In this document: positions 1-7,951 of the stretch, piece after piece
How the letters are laid out: every line of letters begins with the position of its first letter
Numbering within the stretch: position 1 is the stretch's first letter
Assembly (NCBI RefSeq): GCF_014640255.1
Contig: NZ_BMGP01000007.1
Coordinates: forward strand, 1 to 64,000
Direction: 5' to 3'
From: Subtercola lobariae
Lineage (GTDB): Bacteria > Actinomycetota > Actinomycetes > Actinomycetales > Microbacteriaceae
Length of the DNA: 64,000 bases
The notes under the pieces: generated by a model
Databases searched by the model: none
What the model was told of the DNA's origin: nothing
What the model saw: only the letters and a program-made list of their open reading frames with translations
Translations under genes and position numbers: made by a program

Positions 1-8
1 TCGACAGT

Positions 9-126
9 GTTTCGGCGGCCATAGCGAGAGGGAAACGCCCGGCAACATTCCGAACCCGGAAGCTAAGACTCTCAGCGCCGATGGTACTGCAAGGGAGACC
101 CTGTGGGAGAGTAGGACACCGCCGGA
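9..126 (+). rRNA. rrf: 5S ribosomal RNA
   Basis: The sequence carries the conserved actinobacterial 5S core: a GGAAACGCCCGG segment, CATTCCGAACCCGGAAGCTAAG, GCGCCGATGGTACTGC and a closing GGGAGAGTAGGACACCGCCG that pairs with the GGCGG near the 5' end. It lies at the left edge, so the 16S and 23S genes are presumably just outside the window. The ends are placed by similarity to known 5S genes and may be off by a few bases. A strong hairpin terminator follows 11 bases downstream. Confidence 0.95.
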
Positions 127-136
127 CTCAATTTAG

Positions 137-170
137 AAGAAGCCCAGCCCCTTCGGGAGCTGGGCTTCTT
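137..170 (+). terminator. rRNA operon terminator
   Basis: A perfect 12-bp stem (AAGAAGCCCAGC with GCTGGGCTTCTT) encloses a short loop containing TTCG. It sits directly after the 5S rRNA and is a rho-independent terminator of the rRNA operon. Confidence 0.9.
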
Positions 171-185
171 CGCTTTAACGCCGTG

Positions 186-191
186 TATGGT
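186..191 (+). promoter_or_regulatory. Putative -10 box, leaderless start
   Basis: TATGGT ends 6 bases before the ATG at 198 and no Shine-Dalgarno sequence is visible. Transcription would begin at or near the start codon, the same layout as several other genes in the window. No convincing -35 box was seen. Confidence 0.35.
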
Positions 192-197
192 GTGCCA

Positions 198-692
198 ATG
201 AGCGCACCGATAAAGGCCCCATTCTGGGCAGTGATCAGCGGGCTCGTGATCGTCTCTGCTGCAGTACTTCTGCTCGCGTATCGTGTCGCTCCGGTACCCG
301 AACACATCCACGTGCACCTGAGCATCTCCGTGGATGGCGTACAGCTGGTGGTGCCAGCCAATACGGGTATCGACCCTGTGACCAACGTGGCGATGCCGCT
401 GCACACGCACGATACGACGGGAATCGTGCACGTCGAATCGCCCGTGACGCGCACATTCACGCTCGGCGAATTCTTCCAAGACTCGTGGCACGAGCCACTC
501 GACACCACTCATGTGGGCGCGTTCACTGTTTCGCCGACCGAGACTCTGACGGTGTTCGTGAACCAGGAGCCCGTGACAGGTGACCCGGCAGACATCGTCT
601 TGACGAACAAACTCGATATCGATCTCGTGTTCAGTCCGCTCGGCACTCCGGCTGTTGCGAGTGCTCCGTTCGACTGGCCGCCGCAGTACTAG
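198..692 (+). CDS. Membrane-anchored His-rich extracytoplasmic protein
   Basis: The 164-residue protein begins with a single membrane segment (about residues 8-27) and continues as an extracytoplasmic domain. The domain carries an HIHVHLSI motif, a PLHTHDTTGIVHVESP segment and a FTLGEFFQDSW segment. This arrangement resembles a small domain common in actinobacterial and archaeal membrane proteins whose function is not established; the histidines could bind metal, which is an inference. The ATG at 198 was preferred over an upstream in-frame start because the upstream part would overlap the 5S gene and terminator. It is convergent with the uricase gene. Confidence 0.7.
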   Translation: MSAPIKAPFWAVISGLVIVSAAVLLLAYRVAPVPEHIHVHLSISVDGVQLVVPANTGIDPVTNVAMPLHTHDTTGIVHVESPVTRTFTLGEFFQDSWHEPLDTTHVGAFTVSPTETLTVFVNQEPVTGDPADIVLTNKLDIDLVFSPLGTPAVASAPFDWPPQY

Positions 693-717
693 CTTCGCTA
701 CCGCGGTGACCGTGGCG

Positions 718-1623
718 TCAGACGAGGCCGGTGTACGATTCCCATGCCTCGGGTGCCGCGGACAGCTCATCACGAATGACGGTGGCTTCGATGAGGCCGT
801 AGGGCCGATCATCCGCGTTGAAGACCTCGTTGTTGTTCTCGACACCGAAGGGCTGCAAGTTGTACACGAAGTGGTGCTTATTCGGTGCTGAGAAACGAAT
901 TTCGGCGATGAAGTCGTACGCCTCGAGCACCGCCTTGCCCATTTCGTAGAGCGTCTGTTGCAGCGCAAGAGAGTGCAGCGTGGCGAAGGTCTCGATGATG
1001 ATCTTCTTGATGCCGAGATAGGTGGGCTCCCAGTCGACGTTGGTCGTCGTGAACCGCCACTGGGCCACGAGCGATGTGGCCATGACGCGGTCGGTCGTGG
1101 GCTCGAGGAGGGTGTATTCGTCTTCGTAGAAGCCGGTGAACTCAGACCCGGTCGACTTCAAGATGATCAGGTCTTTGAAGCCGCCGACGACGATGTTCGT
1201 GCGGTCGTCACCGCTACCCGTGACCGTAATCGCGGCGGTTCGCGTCTCTTGGCCCTTACGAACCCAGGTGTGGTCGTGCTCTTCGCCGTTGACGAGCACT
1301 CGCTGCCACTCGAATTCTTCGACCTCGATGCGTGCGCTCTTCACGTACTCGACGCTGTCGACGAAGTGCGCGCCCAGGTCGAGTGCGTACGTCTCTATCG
1401 ACGTCAGCCCCTTCTCTTTGGAGAACGAATAGGCCGTCTGCTTCTGGGTGTCGGTCGGCAAGATTTTCGACTGATCACCTGTCAGGTAAGCATCAGCGAA
1501 GTCGCCGCGCAGAGCGCTCGACACGTTGATGTCTCGAATCTCGTGGCGTTCCGTGTCGCGGTAGATGCGTACGACGCGATTTTCGGCTTTTCCGTACCGG
1601 TTGGCGCCTAGAACTATTGCCAC
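718..1623 (-). CDS. pucL: Urate oxidase (uricase)
   Basis: This is a 301-residue cofactor-free urate oxidase, which converts urate to 5-hydroxyisourate in purine catabolism. The N-terminal NRYGKAENRVV contains the catalytic lysine (K12), and LPTDTQK contains the catalytic threonine (T57) of the family. Length matches the usual 300-330 residues. Its start overlaps the end of the allantoinase gene by 10 bases, so the two are co-transcribed and probably translationally coupled. Genes for hydroxyisourate hydrolase and OHCU decarboxylase, the next two steps, were not found in the window. Confidence 0.95.
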   Translation of the reverse strand: MAIVLGANRYGKAENRVVRIYRDTERHEIRDINVSSALRGDFADAYLTGDQSKILPTDTQKQTAYSFSKEKGLTSIETYALDLGAHFVDSVEYVKSARIEVEEFEWQRVLVNGEEHDHTWVRKGQETRTAAITVTGSGDDRTNIVVGGFKDLIILKSTGSEFTGFYEDEYTLLEPTTDRVMATSLVAQWRFTTTNVDWEPTYLGIKKIIIETFATLHSLALQQTLYEMGKAVLEAYDFIAEIRFSAPNKHHFVYNLQPFGVENNNEVFNADDRPYGLIEATVIRDELSAAPEAWESYTGLV

Positions 1624-3002
1624 GAGGTTTCTCCTGTCAGTGAGGGTTGTGCTATGCGGGTGAGAAGTGTGCCGGTCAGCTCGGCATCGACTGGCTGATC
1701 GATCGAGAAGATGGGTGTGCCGCGTAGCCAGGTGGTGTGCACGACTCCGTGCAAATGTGAGCCTTCGAACGCGGTGAGTTTGTTTTTGTGCTGCAGGTGT
1801 TCAGCTATCACGGTGAACGTTTCTTCGGGGGCGAAAGCTACGAAGTCTGCGTCTGAGCCGACCGTGAGGGAGCCCTTTGCCGTGAGGTTGGCGAGGCGTG
1901 ACGTTGCCACGGACATCCACTCGAGAACCGACTCGAGACCGATACCACAGGCCTGAGCCGCCGACCAGACGGCGGGCAGGCTGACCTGAAGGCCTGAGAT
2001 TCCGCCCCAGGCGAGACCGAAGTCGCCGCCGTGGCCGAGCTTCAGCTCGCGGGTGCTGGGGGAGTGGTCAGAGGCAATGAGGTCGATGTCGCCCGCCACG
2101 AGGGCCTGCCACAGCAGCTCGCGGTTGGCTTCGTCTCGAATGGGTGGGCAGCACTTGTACTGGGTGGCGCCATCGGGAATGCCTTCGGCCGCGAAGCTGA
2201 GGTAGTGCGGGCAGGTCTCGACGGTGAGACGCAGGCCTTCGGCTTTGGCGGCGCGGATGGCCGGCAGCGCTCCAGCCGAAGACAGGTGCAGAATGTGCGC
2301 GCGAGCGCCGGTCGCGCGGAGGCCCTCGATGATGTGGTCGATAGCGGTCTTCTCGGCCGCCTCGGGGCGACTGGCCACGAAGTCTTCGTAACCTACCCCG
2401 CCGGCGTTCTCGTGTGCGGCGAGAACCCCGGGGTCTTCGGCGTGCACGATGAGCAATCCGTCGAAGGTGGCGATCTCGGCCAGGGCTTGGTGCAGTTGCT
2501 CGGTGCTGAGGTGAGGGAACTCGTCGACTCCAGAGGGGGAGAGAAAGGCTTTGAAGCCGAAGACGCCTGCGTCGTGCAGGGGCTCGAGATGCCCGAGGCT
2601 CGAGGGAATTGCTCCGCCCCAGAAACCCACGTCGACGGTGGCCTGACGGGCCGCGGCCGCACGCTTGAGGTCGAGCGCCTCGGGGGTGGTGGTGGGCGGA
2701 ATGCTGTTCAGCGGCATGTCGATGATGGTGGTGACGCCGCCCGCCGCGGCCGCTTTGGTGGCGCTGGCGAAACCCTCCCAGTCGGTGCGGCCGGGCTCGT
2801 TGACGTGAACGTGCGAGTCGACGATTCCCGGGATCAGAACCTGGGAATCCGGTAACGTCTCGTCGCGCAGAGCCTCGAAGCGAGCATCCACTTCACCGAT
2901 GGCGACGATGGTGCCGCCAGAAACGGCGAGGGCCGCCGGGCGGAAGGCGCCGTCGACACAGGCCCTGGTTGCGCGAACGACCACGTCGTAGGGTTCAGAC
3001 AA
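1614..3002 (-). CDS. allB: Allantoinase
   Basis: The protein (462 residues) is a cyclic amidohydrolase that opens allantoin to allantoate. Family marks are DSHVHVNEPGRTDWEGF (metal-binding histidines), GFKAFLSPSG (the lysine that is carboxylated to bridge the metals), HAED and SDHSP. The start codon is TTG, supported by a strong GGAGG five bases upstream. It is the first gene of a two-gene unit with uricase and diverges from the MTHFR-like gene across about 150 bases. Dihydropyrimidinase is the main alternative family, but the uricase context and overall pattern favour allantoinase. Confidence 0.93.
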   Translation of the reverse strand: MSEPYDVVVRATRACVDGAFRPAALAVSGGTIVAIGEVDARFEALRDETLPDSQVLIPGIVDSHVHVNEPGRTDWEGFASATKAAAAGGVTTIIDMPLNSIPPTTTPEALDLKRAAAARQATVDVGFWGGAIPSSLGHLEPLHDAGVFGFKAFLSPSGVDEFPHLSTEQLHQALAEIATFDGLLIVHAEDPGVLAAHENAGGVGYEDFVASRPEAAEKTAIDHIIEGLRATGARAHILHLSSAGALPAIRAAKAEGLRLTVETCPHYLSFAAEGIPDGATQYKCCPPIRDEANRELLWQALVAGDIDLIASDHSPSTRELKLGHGGDFGLAWGGISGLQVSLPAVWSAAQACGIGLESVLEWMSVATSRLANLTAKGSLTVGSDADFVAFAPEETFTVIAEHLQHKNKLTAFEGSHLHGVVHTTWLRGTPIFSIDQPVDAELTGTLLTRIAQPSLTGETSWQ

Positions 3003-3153
3003 TCGTTCCTCCGTGCGTGTGGTCTGCGGTGCTGTGAAGCAGTGTCAGCCTAACTTTTTCGCTGGCGGCAGACGGGTGGTTTGTGAAACGTCGTCGACAT
3101 CTGGCGGCGTTACTGTGAGGCATACGCTCGGCGCCGGCAAGGAGAGACTCGCG

Positions 3154-4254
3154 ATGAAAGCCCTGATCGACGTTGAGTTCTCGTGCCCCAAGCTGATGGA
3201 GTTCGGCCCGTGCGGCGGCGTGGAGTTCGACGGATCGTGCGAGGTGTCGGAGCACCGCTGTGTGTTCGTGGATGCCGCGACGGTGCACTGGCGCGGTGAC
3301 CTGGGTGGAAGCGCCGGGGCTCCGCATGTCGATACCGTCGCCCGTGCGGGAGGCGACGAGGTGGTGGTTGAGCTGAGCGCGTTGCGTACGACGATGGCTG
3401 CGCGACAGATTGTTGTCGGCGACTTTCCGGCGCGGGCGCTCGACGTGGCTTCGGCCGAAGAATGCGCGGGCATTATGGCGGGGTCGGTCGATGCCGGGCT
3501 TTCGGGCGACTCTGGCGCGCACCGGGTTCAGTTCTCGCCCACCTACCGAGCGCAGCTGATCGAAGGTGCCGGATTGGCCGCGTTCATCGGCATCAACTGC
3601 CGCGACCGCAATCGGGTGGCCATCGAAGGCGAGCTCGCGGGCCTGGCTGCGGTGGGCGTGGCGGGGGTGCACTGTGTCACGGGCGATCACACCCTGACGG
3701 GTTCGAGACCGGATGCTCGGCCGGTGTTCGACCTCGACTCCACCCGAGTCGCGGCTCTCGCAGCTGCCGCAGGTCACCTCGTTTCGGTGGGGGAGGCGCC
3801 CGCCACGCCGCCGACCGCGCGTCGAGCAGCCCGGCTCGTCGAGAAGCAGAAGGCCGGGGCGAGCGTCGCGTTCGTGAATCACTCGGGCGGCGCTCGGCCC
3901 GTGGAGCGCTTCATCGCCGAGGTACGCGAGCTCGAAAGCGCCGAGGGGCTGGGCGAGCTGGGTTTTATCGCGTGCGTTCCGCTGGTGGTCGACAGGGGAA
4001 GCGCCGAACTGCTCGCGACGTTCACGACGCTGGTGCTGCCGGAGGGGTACCTCGAACGCATACTGGGCGCCCGCGATGTGTACGCCGAGGGCGTCGCTGC
4101 CGCGATCGAACTCAGCGACGAGCTGCTCGCGCTCGACGGCGTGGTGGGCGTGAACCTGTCGGGTGGGCCCGAAGACGGGCGCGAGGCGCATTTCGCCGAA
4201 GCGCTCGCGCGGGTGGCGAGAGGTGTCGCGCGCCGAGCGCTCACCACGACGTAG
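3154..4254 (+). CDS. MTHFR-like protein with N-terminal Cys-rich module
   Basis: The 366-residue protein opens with a cysteine module (C11, C20, C29, C36 in a CPKLMEFGPCGGVEFDGSCE context) typical of the 'methylenetetrahydrofolate reductase C-terminal' domain. A TIM-barrel of the methylenetetrahydrofolate reductase type follows (segments FSPTYRA, GINCRDRNR, GVHCVTGDH). The family oxidises or reduces folate-bound C1 units; here the context is nitrogen-compound catabolism, so it may recycle methylene- or methyl-folate from demethylation (inference). The start is the ATG at 3154 preceded by AAGGAGA; a longer in-frame frame exists upstream but lacks family similarity. It diverges from allB and converges on the FMN-protein gene. 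Confidence 0.75.
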   Translation: MKALIDVEFSCPKLMEFGPCGGVEFDGSCEVSEHRCVFVDAATVHWRGDLGGSAGAPHVDTVARAGGDEVVVELSALRTTMAARQIVVGDFPARALDVASAEECAGIMAGSVDAGLSGDSGAHRVQFSPTYRAQLIEGAGLAAFIGINCRDRNRVAIEGELAGLAAVGVAGVHCVTGDHTLTGSRPDARPVFDLDSTRVAALAAAAGHLVSVGEAPATPPTARRAARLVEKQKAGASVAFVNHSGGARPVERFIAEVRELESAEGLGELGFIACVPLVVDRGSAELLATFTTLVLPEGYLERILGARDVYAEGVAAAIELSDELLALDGVVGVNLSGGPEDGREAHFAEALARVARGVARRALTTT

Positions 4255-4358
4255 ATCAGCAGGGCGAGCGGAGCGGGCGGTATGGCGCGTGAGCATCGGG
4301 TGCGCCAGGTAGCGGCTGTGTGGCGACGGGAGCGAGTGAGACATGGGCGAACGCTGCC

Positions 4359-4934
4359 TCAGCCGGGGAGTACCGTGGTGAGCCACGATCCGTCGGGGGT
4401 CAGGGTGTATTCGGTGCGCTGGCTCGCTGCGTCGGGGCGGCCGTGCCAGAAAGTGACGCGGCGCGGGCGCAGGAGGGCACCGGCCCAGGTGGGCGGGGGC
4501 GTCAGCGTGCCGAAGGGATGCTCGGCCTCGAACTCGGCCCAGATGCGCTGCCGCTCGGGCAGAGCGAGAGCGGTGTAGGCGTCATCGTTCAGCCATGCCA
4601 GAACCTGCAGATAGTACGAACGGCGCTGGTACACGGCCGCGGCCTCGACCGCTGATGCCGCTTCGACATCGGCGACCACAGAGAGTTGGCGGCCAAGCTG
4701 CGGCCACGCGATGCTGAACGAAGCTCGGGGCGAAGAGGTGAGCTCTTCGATTTTGCGTGAACGGGCATCCGTGTGAAAGAAGAAGCCCTCGTCGGTGAAT
4801 TCGCTCAGCAGTACGTGCCGTGTGTCGGGGTAGCCCTCTGGTGTGAGCGTGGCGAGCGCGATGAGCGGTCGAACGAGTTCGTCGTTCGAAGGCAGCCACT
4901 GGCGGAGTTCGTCGAGAAATGGTGCCCCGCGCAT
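4359..4934 (-). CDS. PNPOx-like FMN-binding oxidoreductase
   Basis: The 191-residue protein has the split-barrel flavin fold of pyridoxamine 5'-phosphate oxidases: a RHVLLSEFTDEGFFFHTDARSRK segment that would bind FMN phosphate, then SIAWPQLGRQL and a C-terminal RPRRVTFWHG motif. It could be PdxH or, more likely given its position, a relative acting in the catabolic operon. The ATG shares four bases (ATGA) with the stop of the upstream FAD-oxidase gene, so the two are translationally coupled. The long upstream extension of the frame is antisense to that gene and was discarded. Confidence 0.75.
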   Translation of the reverse strand: MRGAPFLDELRQWLPSNDELVRPLIALATLTPEGYPDTRHVLLSEFTDEGFFFHTDARSRKIEELTSSPRASFSIAWPQLGRQLSVVADVEAASAVEAAAVYQRRSYYLQVLAWLNDDAYTALALPERQRIWAEFEAEHPFGTLTPPPTWAGALLRPRRVTFWHGRPDAASQRTEYTLTPDGSWLTTVLPG

Positions 4935-6268
4935 CAGGTGACCTTGCCGGCGCCTGCCACGGGAACGGCGCCCGCAGAGGGCAGCTTGCCCGGGTTCAGC
5001 AGGCCCTCGGGGTCGGTGTCGACGGCGAGGCGGCGGGTGCGCTCCACCTCGTGGTCGACTTCCCAGTGGTGCGGGTTGTGCGAGCCGACTCCGAGCGCGG
5101 CGAGGGCATCGAACCCGGCGTACACCTGGTCGCGATTCTCGTAGATGCCCGCGAGCATGCCGATGGGGCGGCCGTGCTGGGCCTCGATGTGCAGCATTCC
5201 GCCGTTGTAGACCGCGTGCACCTCGTCGATGCGCTCCACCAGGGCGTCGCCGGCGACCTCGACGTGAAAGTACTTGCCCGGGTCGCTCTTCTGCAACCAC
5301 TCGATGGGGTGGTTGTACGACAGCATGCTGATCTTCATCGATGCCGCGGGGCCCTCCCGAACATCCTCAATGCGCCCGCCGGCGGCGAAGATGAGCGCGC
5401 TGGCTGCCTCGACGGCCTCGGCGTCGATGATGGCCCGCAGGCTGGCGCGATCTTTCGGAATGGCGGGGTCGTCGGGCAGGGCATTGGCGAGCACGGGCAG
5501 GTCGGCAGAGACGAGTCTTGGGGTGGGCTCGAGCTCACCGATCTCGCGGATGACGCTCAGTGCGGCCTCGAAGGTGTCGAAGCTGGCGTAGAGGCCGCGC
5601 CAATTCTGCAGCGGTTCGAGGGCGAGGGTGGCTCTGGCGATGATGCCGAGGGTGCCGTAGGTGTGTACGTAGGGCGCAGCGGCGTCGCCTTCGACGTGGA
5701 TGAGCCGGGCATCCGGAACCGCGTGCACGACGTCGAGCGCAAGGGCGAACCCGGTGTGATTCGAGCCGTGCTTGATGGAGCCGGTGCCGCCTGATCCGCC
5801 GGAGAGAAAGCCGCCGATGGTGGATTGCGCGGTTGACGGGTACATCAGAATCTGCTGGCTGGCTGCGTTCGCCGCCTGTTCGATCATGACCATGGGGGTA
5901 CCGGCCTCGACGGTGATGAAGCCGTCGCCCACCTCGATCACGCCGCGCGCCTTCGACATGTCGAGCACCAGGCCGCCCTGCATCGGGATGCCCTGGCCGT
6001 AGTTGCCCGTACCCTTACCCCGCGGGGTGATGGGCACGTGATGACGAACGGCTGCGCCAACCGTGGCCGCGATCTGTTCGGCGGTAGTGGGGAAGGCGAC
6101 GAGATCGGCCAGCCCGAGCGGAAACTGCTCGGCGAGAATGGGCGAGAGGTAGGCGCCGTCGAGCGAGGCTTTCTCGCGGGCACGCAGCTCGGTAGTGACA
6201 GCTTTGTCGCCGAGTAACTCGCGGAGTTCGTGCTGCAGGCCGTCGATGTCGGGCGTCTGGTCGGTCAT
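4934..6268 (-). CDS. FAD-linked oxidase (GlcD/vanillyl-alcohol oxidase type)
   Basis: The 444-residue protein is of the FAD-binding PCMH fold. The flavin-binding part spans about residues 55-220, with AFPTTAEQI, PITPRGKGTGNYGQG and STIGGFLSGGSGG. A substrate domain and a C-terminal DPEGLLNPGKL motif follow. Related enzymes oxidise 2-hydroxy acids, D-lactate or similar compounds; the substrate here is unknown. AAAGGAA lies about seven bases before the ATG. It is downstream of the creatininase-family gene and overlaps the FMN-protein gene by four bases, consistent with one catabolic operon. Confidence 0.82.
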   Translation of the reverse strand: MTDQTPDIDGLQHELRELLGDKAVTTELRAREKASLDGAYLSPILAEQFPLGLADLVAFPTTAEQIAATVGAAVRHHVPITPRGKGTGNYGQGIPMQGGLVLDMSKARGVIEVGDGFITVEAGTPMVMIEQAANAASQQILMYPSTAQSTIGGFLSGGSGGTGSIKHGSNHTGFALALDVVHAVPDARLIHVEGDAAAPYVHTYGTLGIIARATLALEPLQNWRGLYASFDTFEAALSVIREIGELEPTPRLVSADLPVLANALPDDPAIPKDRASLRAIIDAEAVEAASALIFAAGGRIEDVREGPAASMKISMLSYNHPIEWLQKSDPGKYFHVEVAGDALVERIDEVHAVYNGGMLHIEAQHGRPIGMLAGIYENRDQVYAGFDALAALGVGSHNPHHWEVDHEVERTRRLAVDTDPEGLLNPGKLPSAGAVPVAGAGKVT

Positions 6269-6323
6269 GCTCTGTTCCTTTTATCTGTGGTGACGCTGGA
6301 GTGATGAGAGTGCGTGAGCGAAG

Positions 6324-7127
6324 TCAGCTCGCGCTGAATCCGATGCGTTTGGGCGCGGGGGCGGGCGTGAAGACGGCGATTTCGGCGAAGGCGGCCGCTG
6401 CCTGCGCCACATTCGCCTCGAAGTGCTCTTTGCCGTACTCGGCGGTCGCGGTCGTCGGGTCGCCGACGACTCCGCCGGGCGCGAAGTCGTTACTGACCCA
6501 GCCGAAGCTGACCGGCTTGCCGAACCCCACCAGGTTATAGTCGAGCAGATGCTCGGGCACGCTGCGCACCGCGAGGCTCATGTCGACGAGCTCGGGGCGC
6601 AAATGCAGCACCACGCTGGTTTCGACATGACCGCCGTGAATGCCCAGACCGAACTCGTTCTCGCCCGACTTCGCCCCTCCGTTGGCGGGCATCATTCCGC
6701 CGATCAAGAAGGTCTGCAGGCCGAAGCGGCGCCGCAGTTCTCGGCAGGCGACCTGTAGCAGCGCGACGTTGCCGCCGTGGCCGTTGTAGAACACGAGCTT
6801 CGTGCACGGCGTCTGTGCGATCGACTCGCCGATCTCGACAATGGTCTGCATGAGCGTTTCCCAGCTCAGCCAGACCGTGCCGGGGGCCCAGTGGTGTTCG
6901 TCTGACTTCGTGTATGCGAGGCCGGGCAGCAGCCAGGCGTTGACGCCGTTTTCGGCCGCCAATTCGACGGCTGCCTTCGCCGACGCCTCGGCGACCAAGA
7001 AGTCGGTCGATAACGGGAGGTGCGGGCCGTGGTGCTCGATGGCGCCGGTGGGCAGCACGACGATCGAGTCGGTGCGCAGGGCCTCTACGGCGGCGGTGCT
7101 CGAGAGTTCGACGAGATTGCGGGGCAT
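6324..7127 (-). CDS. Creatininase-family amidohydrolase
   Basis: The 267-residue protein has the family metal-site motifs PTGAIEHHGPHLPLSTD, NGHGGN and HGGHVETS, which provide the Glu, His and Asp ligands of the dinuclear centre. Family members hydrolyse creatinine or other cyclic amides, or act in cofactor maturation (MftE). No mycofactocin genes are nearby. The neighbourhood (amidohydrolase, ABC importer, oxidase) suggests opening of a nitrogen heterocycle or amide, but the true substrate cannot be read from sequence. A 55-base gap separates it from the FAD oxidase and 49 bases from the SDR gene. Confidence 0.85.
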   Translation of the reverse strand: MPRNLVELSSTAAVEALRTDSIVVLPTGAIEHHGPHLPLSTDFLVAEASAKAAVELAAENGVNAWLLPGLAYTKSDEHHWAPGTVWLSWETLMQTIVEIGESIAQTPCTKLVFYNGHGGNVALLQVACRELRRRFGLQTFLIGGMMPANGGAKSGENEFGLGIHGGHVETSVVLHLRPELVDMSLAVRSVPEHLLDYNLVGFGKPVSFGWVSNDFAPGGVVGDPTTATAEYGKEHFEANVAQAAAAFAEIAVFTPAPAPKRIGFSAS

Positions 7128-7176
7128 GGTGTGCGTCTTTCGTTGGTGGTGCAGGTCGTCAGTCGGGTGCCGAGAG

Positions 7177-7938
7177 TCAGTGCATGATCATTCCGCCGGT
7201 GACGTTGAACGCCTGCCCGGTGAGGTAGTCGGCGTCGGCCGAGGAGAGAAACGCGGCTACGCCGGCCACGTCGTCGGGCTGGGCGAGCCGGCCGAGTGGT
7301 GAATAACTGCTCCACTCGGCGATGTCTTCTGCGGTGCGAGTATCTGCTCCCATCTCAGTGAGAACATAGCCCGGGCAGATGCAGTTCGCCGTGATGGCTT
7401 CGCAGCCGAGTTCAAGCGCGGTGACCCGGGTGAGTGCGATGACGGCGGCTTTCGATGCGGCGTAGTGAGCCTGACCCGCTCCGCCGGTTTTACCGCCCAT
7501 GCTCGCCATGTTGATGATCTTGCCGGGTTGCTTGGCCGCGATCATCCACTTCGCCGCCACCTGGGTAGTGACCAGCATCGAACGCGTGTTGATGGTGAAC
7601 ATCTCATCCCACTCCGTCACCGAGATGTCGAGCAGGGGCGAGAATCGCAGGATGCCCGCATTGTTGATGAGCACATCGACACCGCCGAGGTCTGCAATGG
7701 CCTGCCCGAGCACCTCGCGGGTTTCGACTTCGTCTGTGAGGTTCACCCGGTAGAACCGGCCGCCGATGGCTTCGGCGGTGGCTCGCCCTGGCTCTTCGAG
7801 CAGGTCGAGAATCGCGACATCCGCGCCCTCTGTCGCAGCTCGTGCTGCGATCGAAGCGCCGATGCCACGGGCTCCGCCGGTGACGATGATGCGCCTAGAC
7901 GTGAGGCGTTTCGTCGTCACCGGCAGAGTCGTGGTCAT
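7177..7938 (-). CDS. SDR-family NAD(P)-dependent oxidoreductase
   Basis: This is a classical short-chain dehydrogenase of 253 residues: TGGARGIG nucleotide-binding motif near residue 20, NNAG near residue 90, the YAASK catalytic motif and a C-terminal DYLTGQAFNVTGG. An acidic residue (ILDLLE) after the second strand favours NAD over NADP. The substrate is unknown; the position directly after the substrate-binding-protein gene (13 bases) places it in the catabolic operon. Confidence 0.88.
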   Translation of the reverse strand: MTTTLPVTTKRLTSRRIIVTGGARGIGASIAARAATEGADVAILDLLEEPGRATAEAIGGRFYRVNLTDEVETREVLGQAIADLGGVDVLINNAGILRFSPLLDISVTEWDEMFTINTRSMLVTTQVAAKWMIAAKQPGKIINMASMGGKTGGAGQAHYAASKAAVIALTRVTALELGCEAITANCICPGYVLTEMGADTRTAEDIAEWSSYSPLGRLAQPDDVAGVAAFLSSADADYLTGQAFNVTGGMIMH

Positions 7939-7951
7939 GATCGTGCGTCTA

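Noticed and set aside
2995-4386. A 463-codon minus-strand frame opposite the MTHFR-like gene.
   Set aside because: Composition is typical of an antisense shadow, while the plus strand carries the conserved cysteine module and barrel motifs.
6324-7127. Assignment of the creatininase-family gene as MftE of mycofactocin synthesis or as true creatinine amidohydrolase.
   Set aside because: No other mycofactocin gene is present and no creatinase or sarcosine oxidase is linked; only family-level naming is supported.
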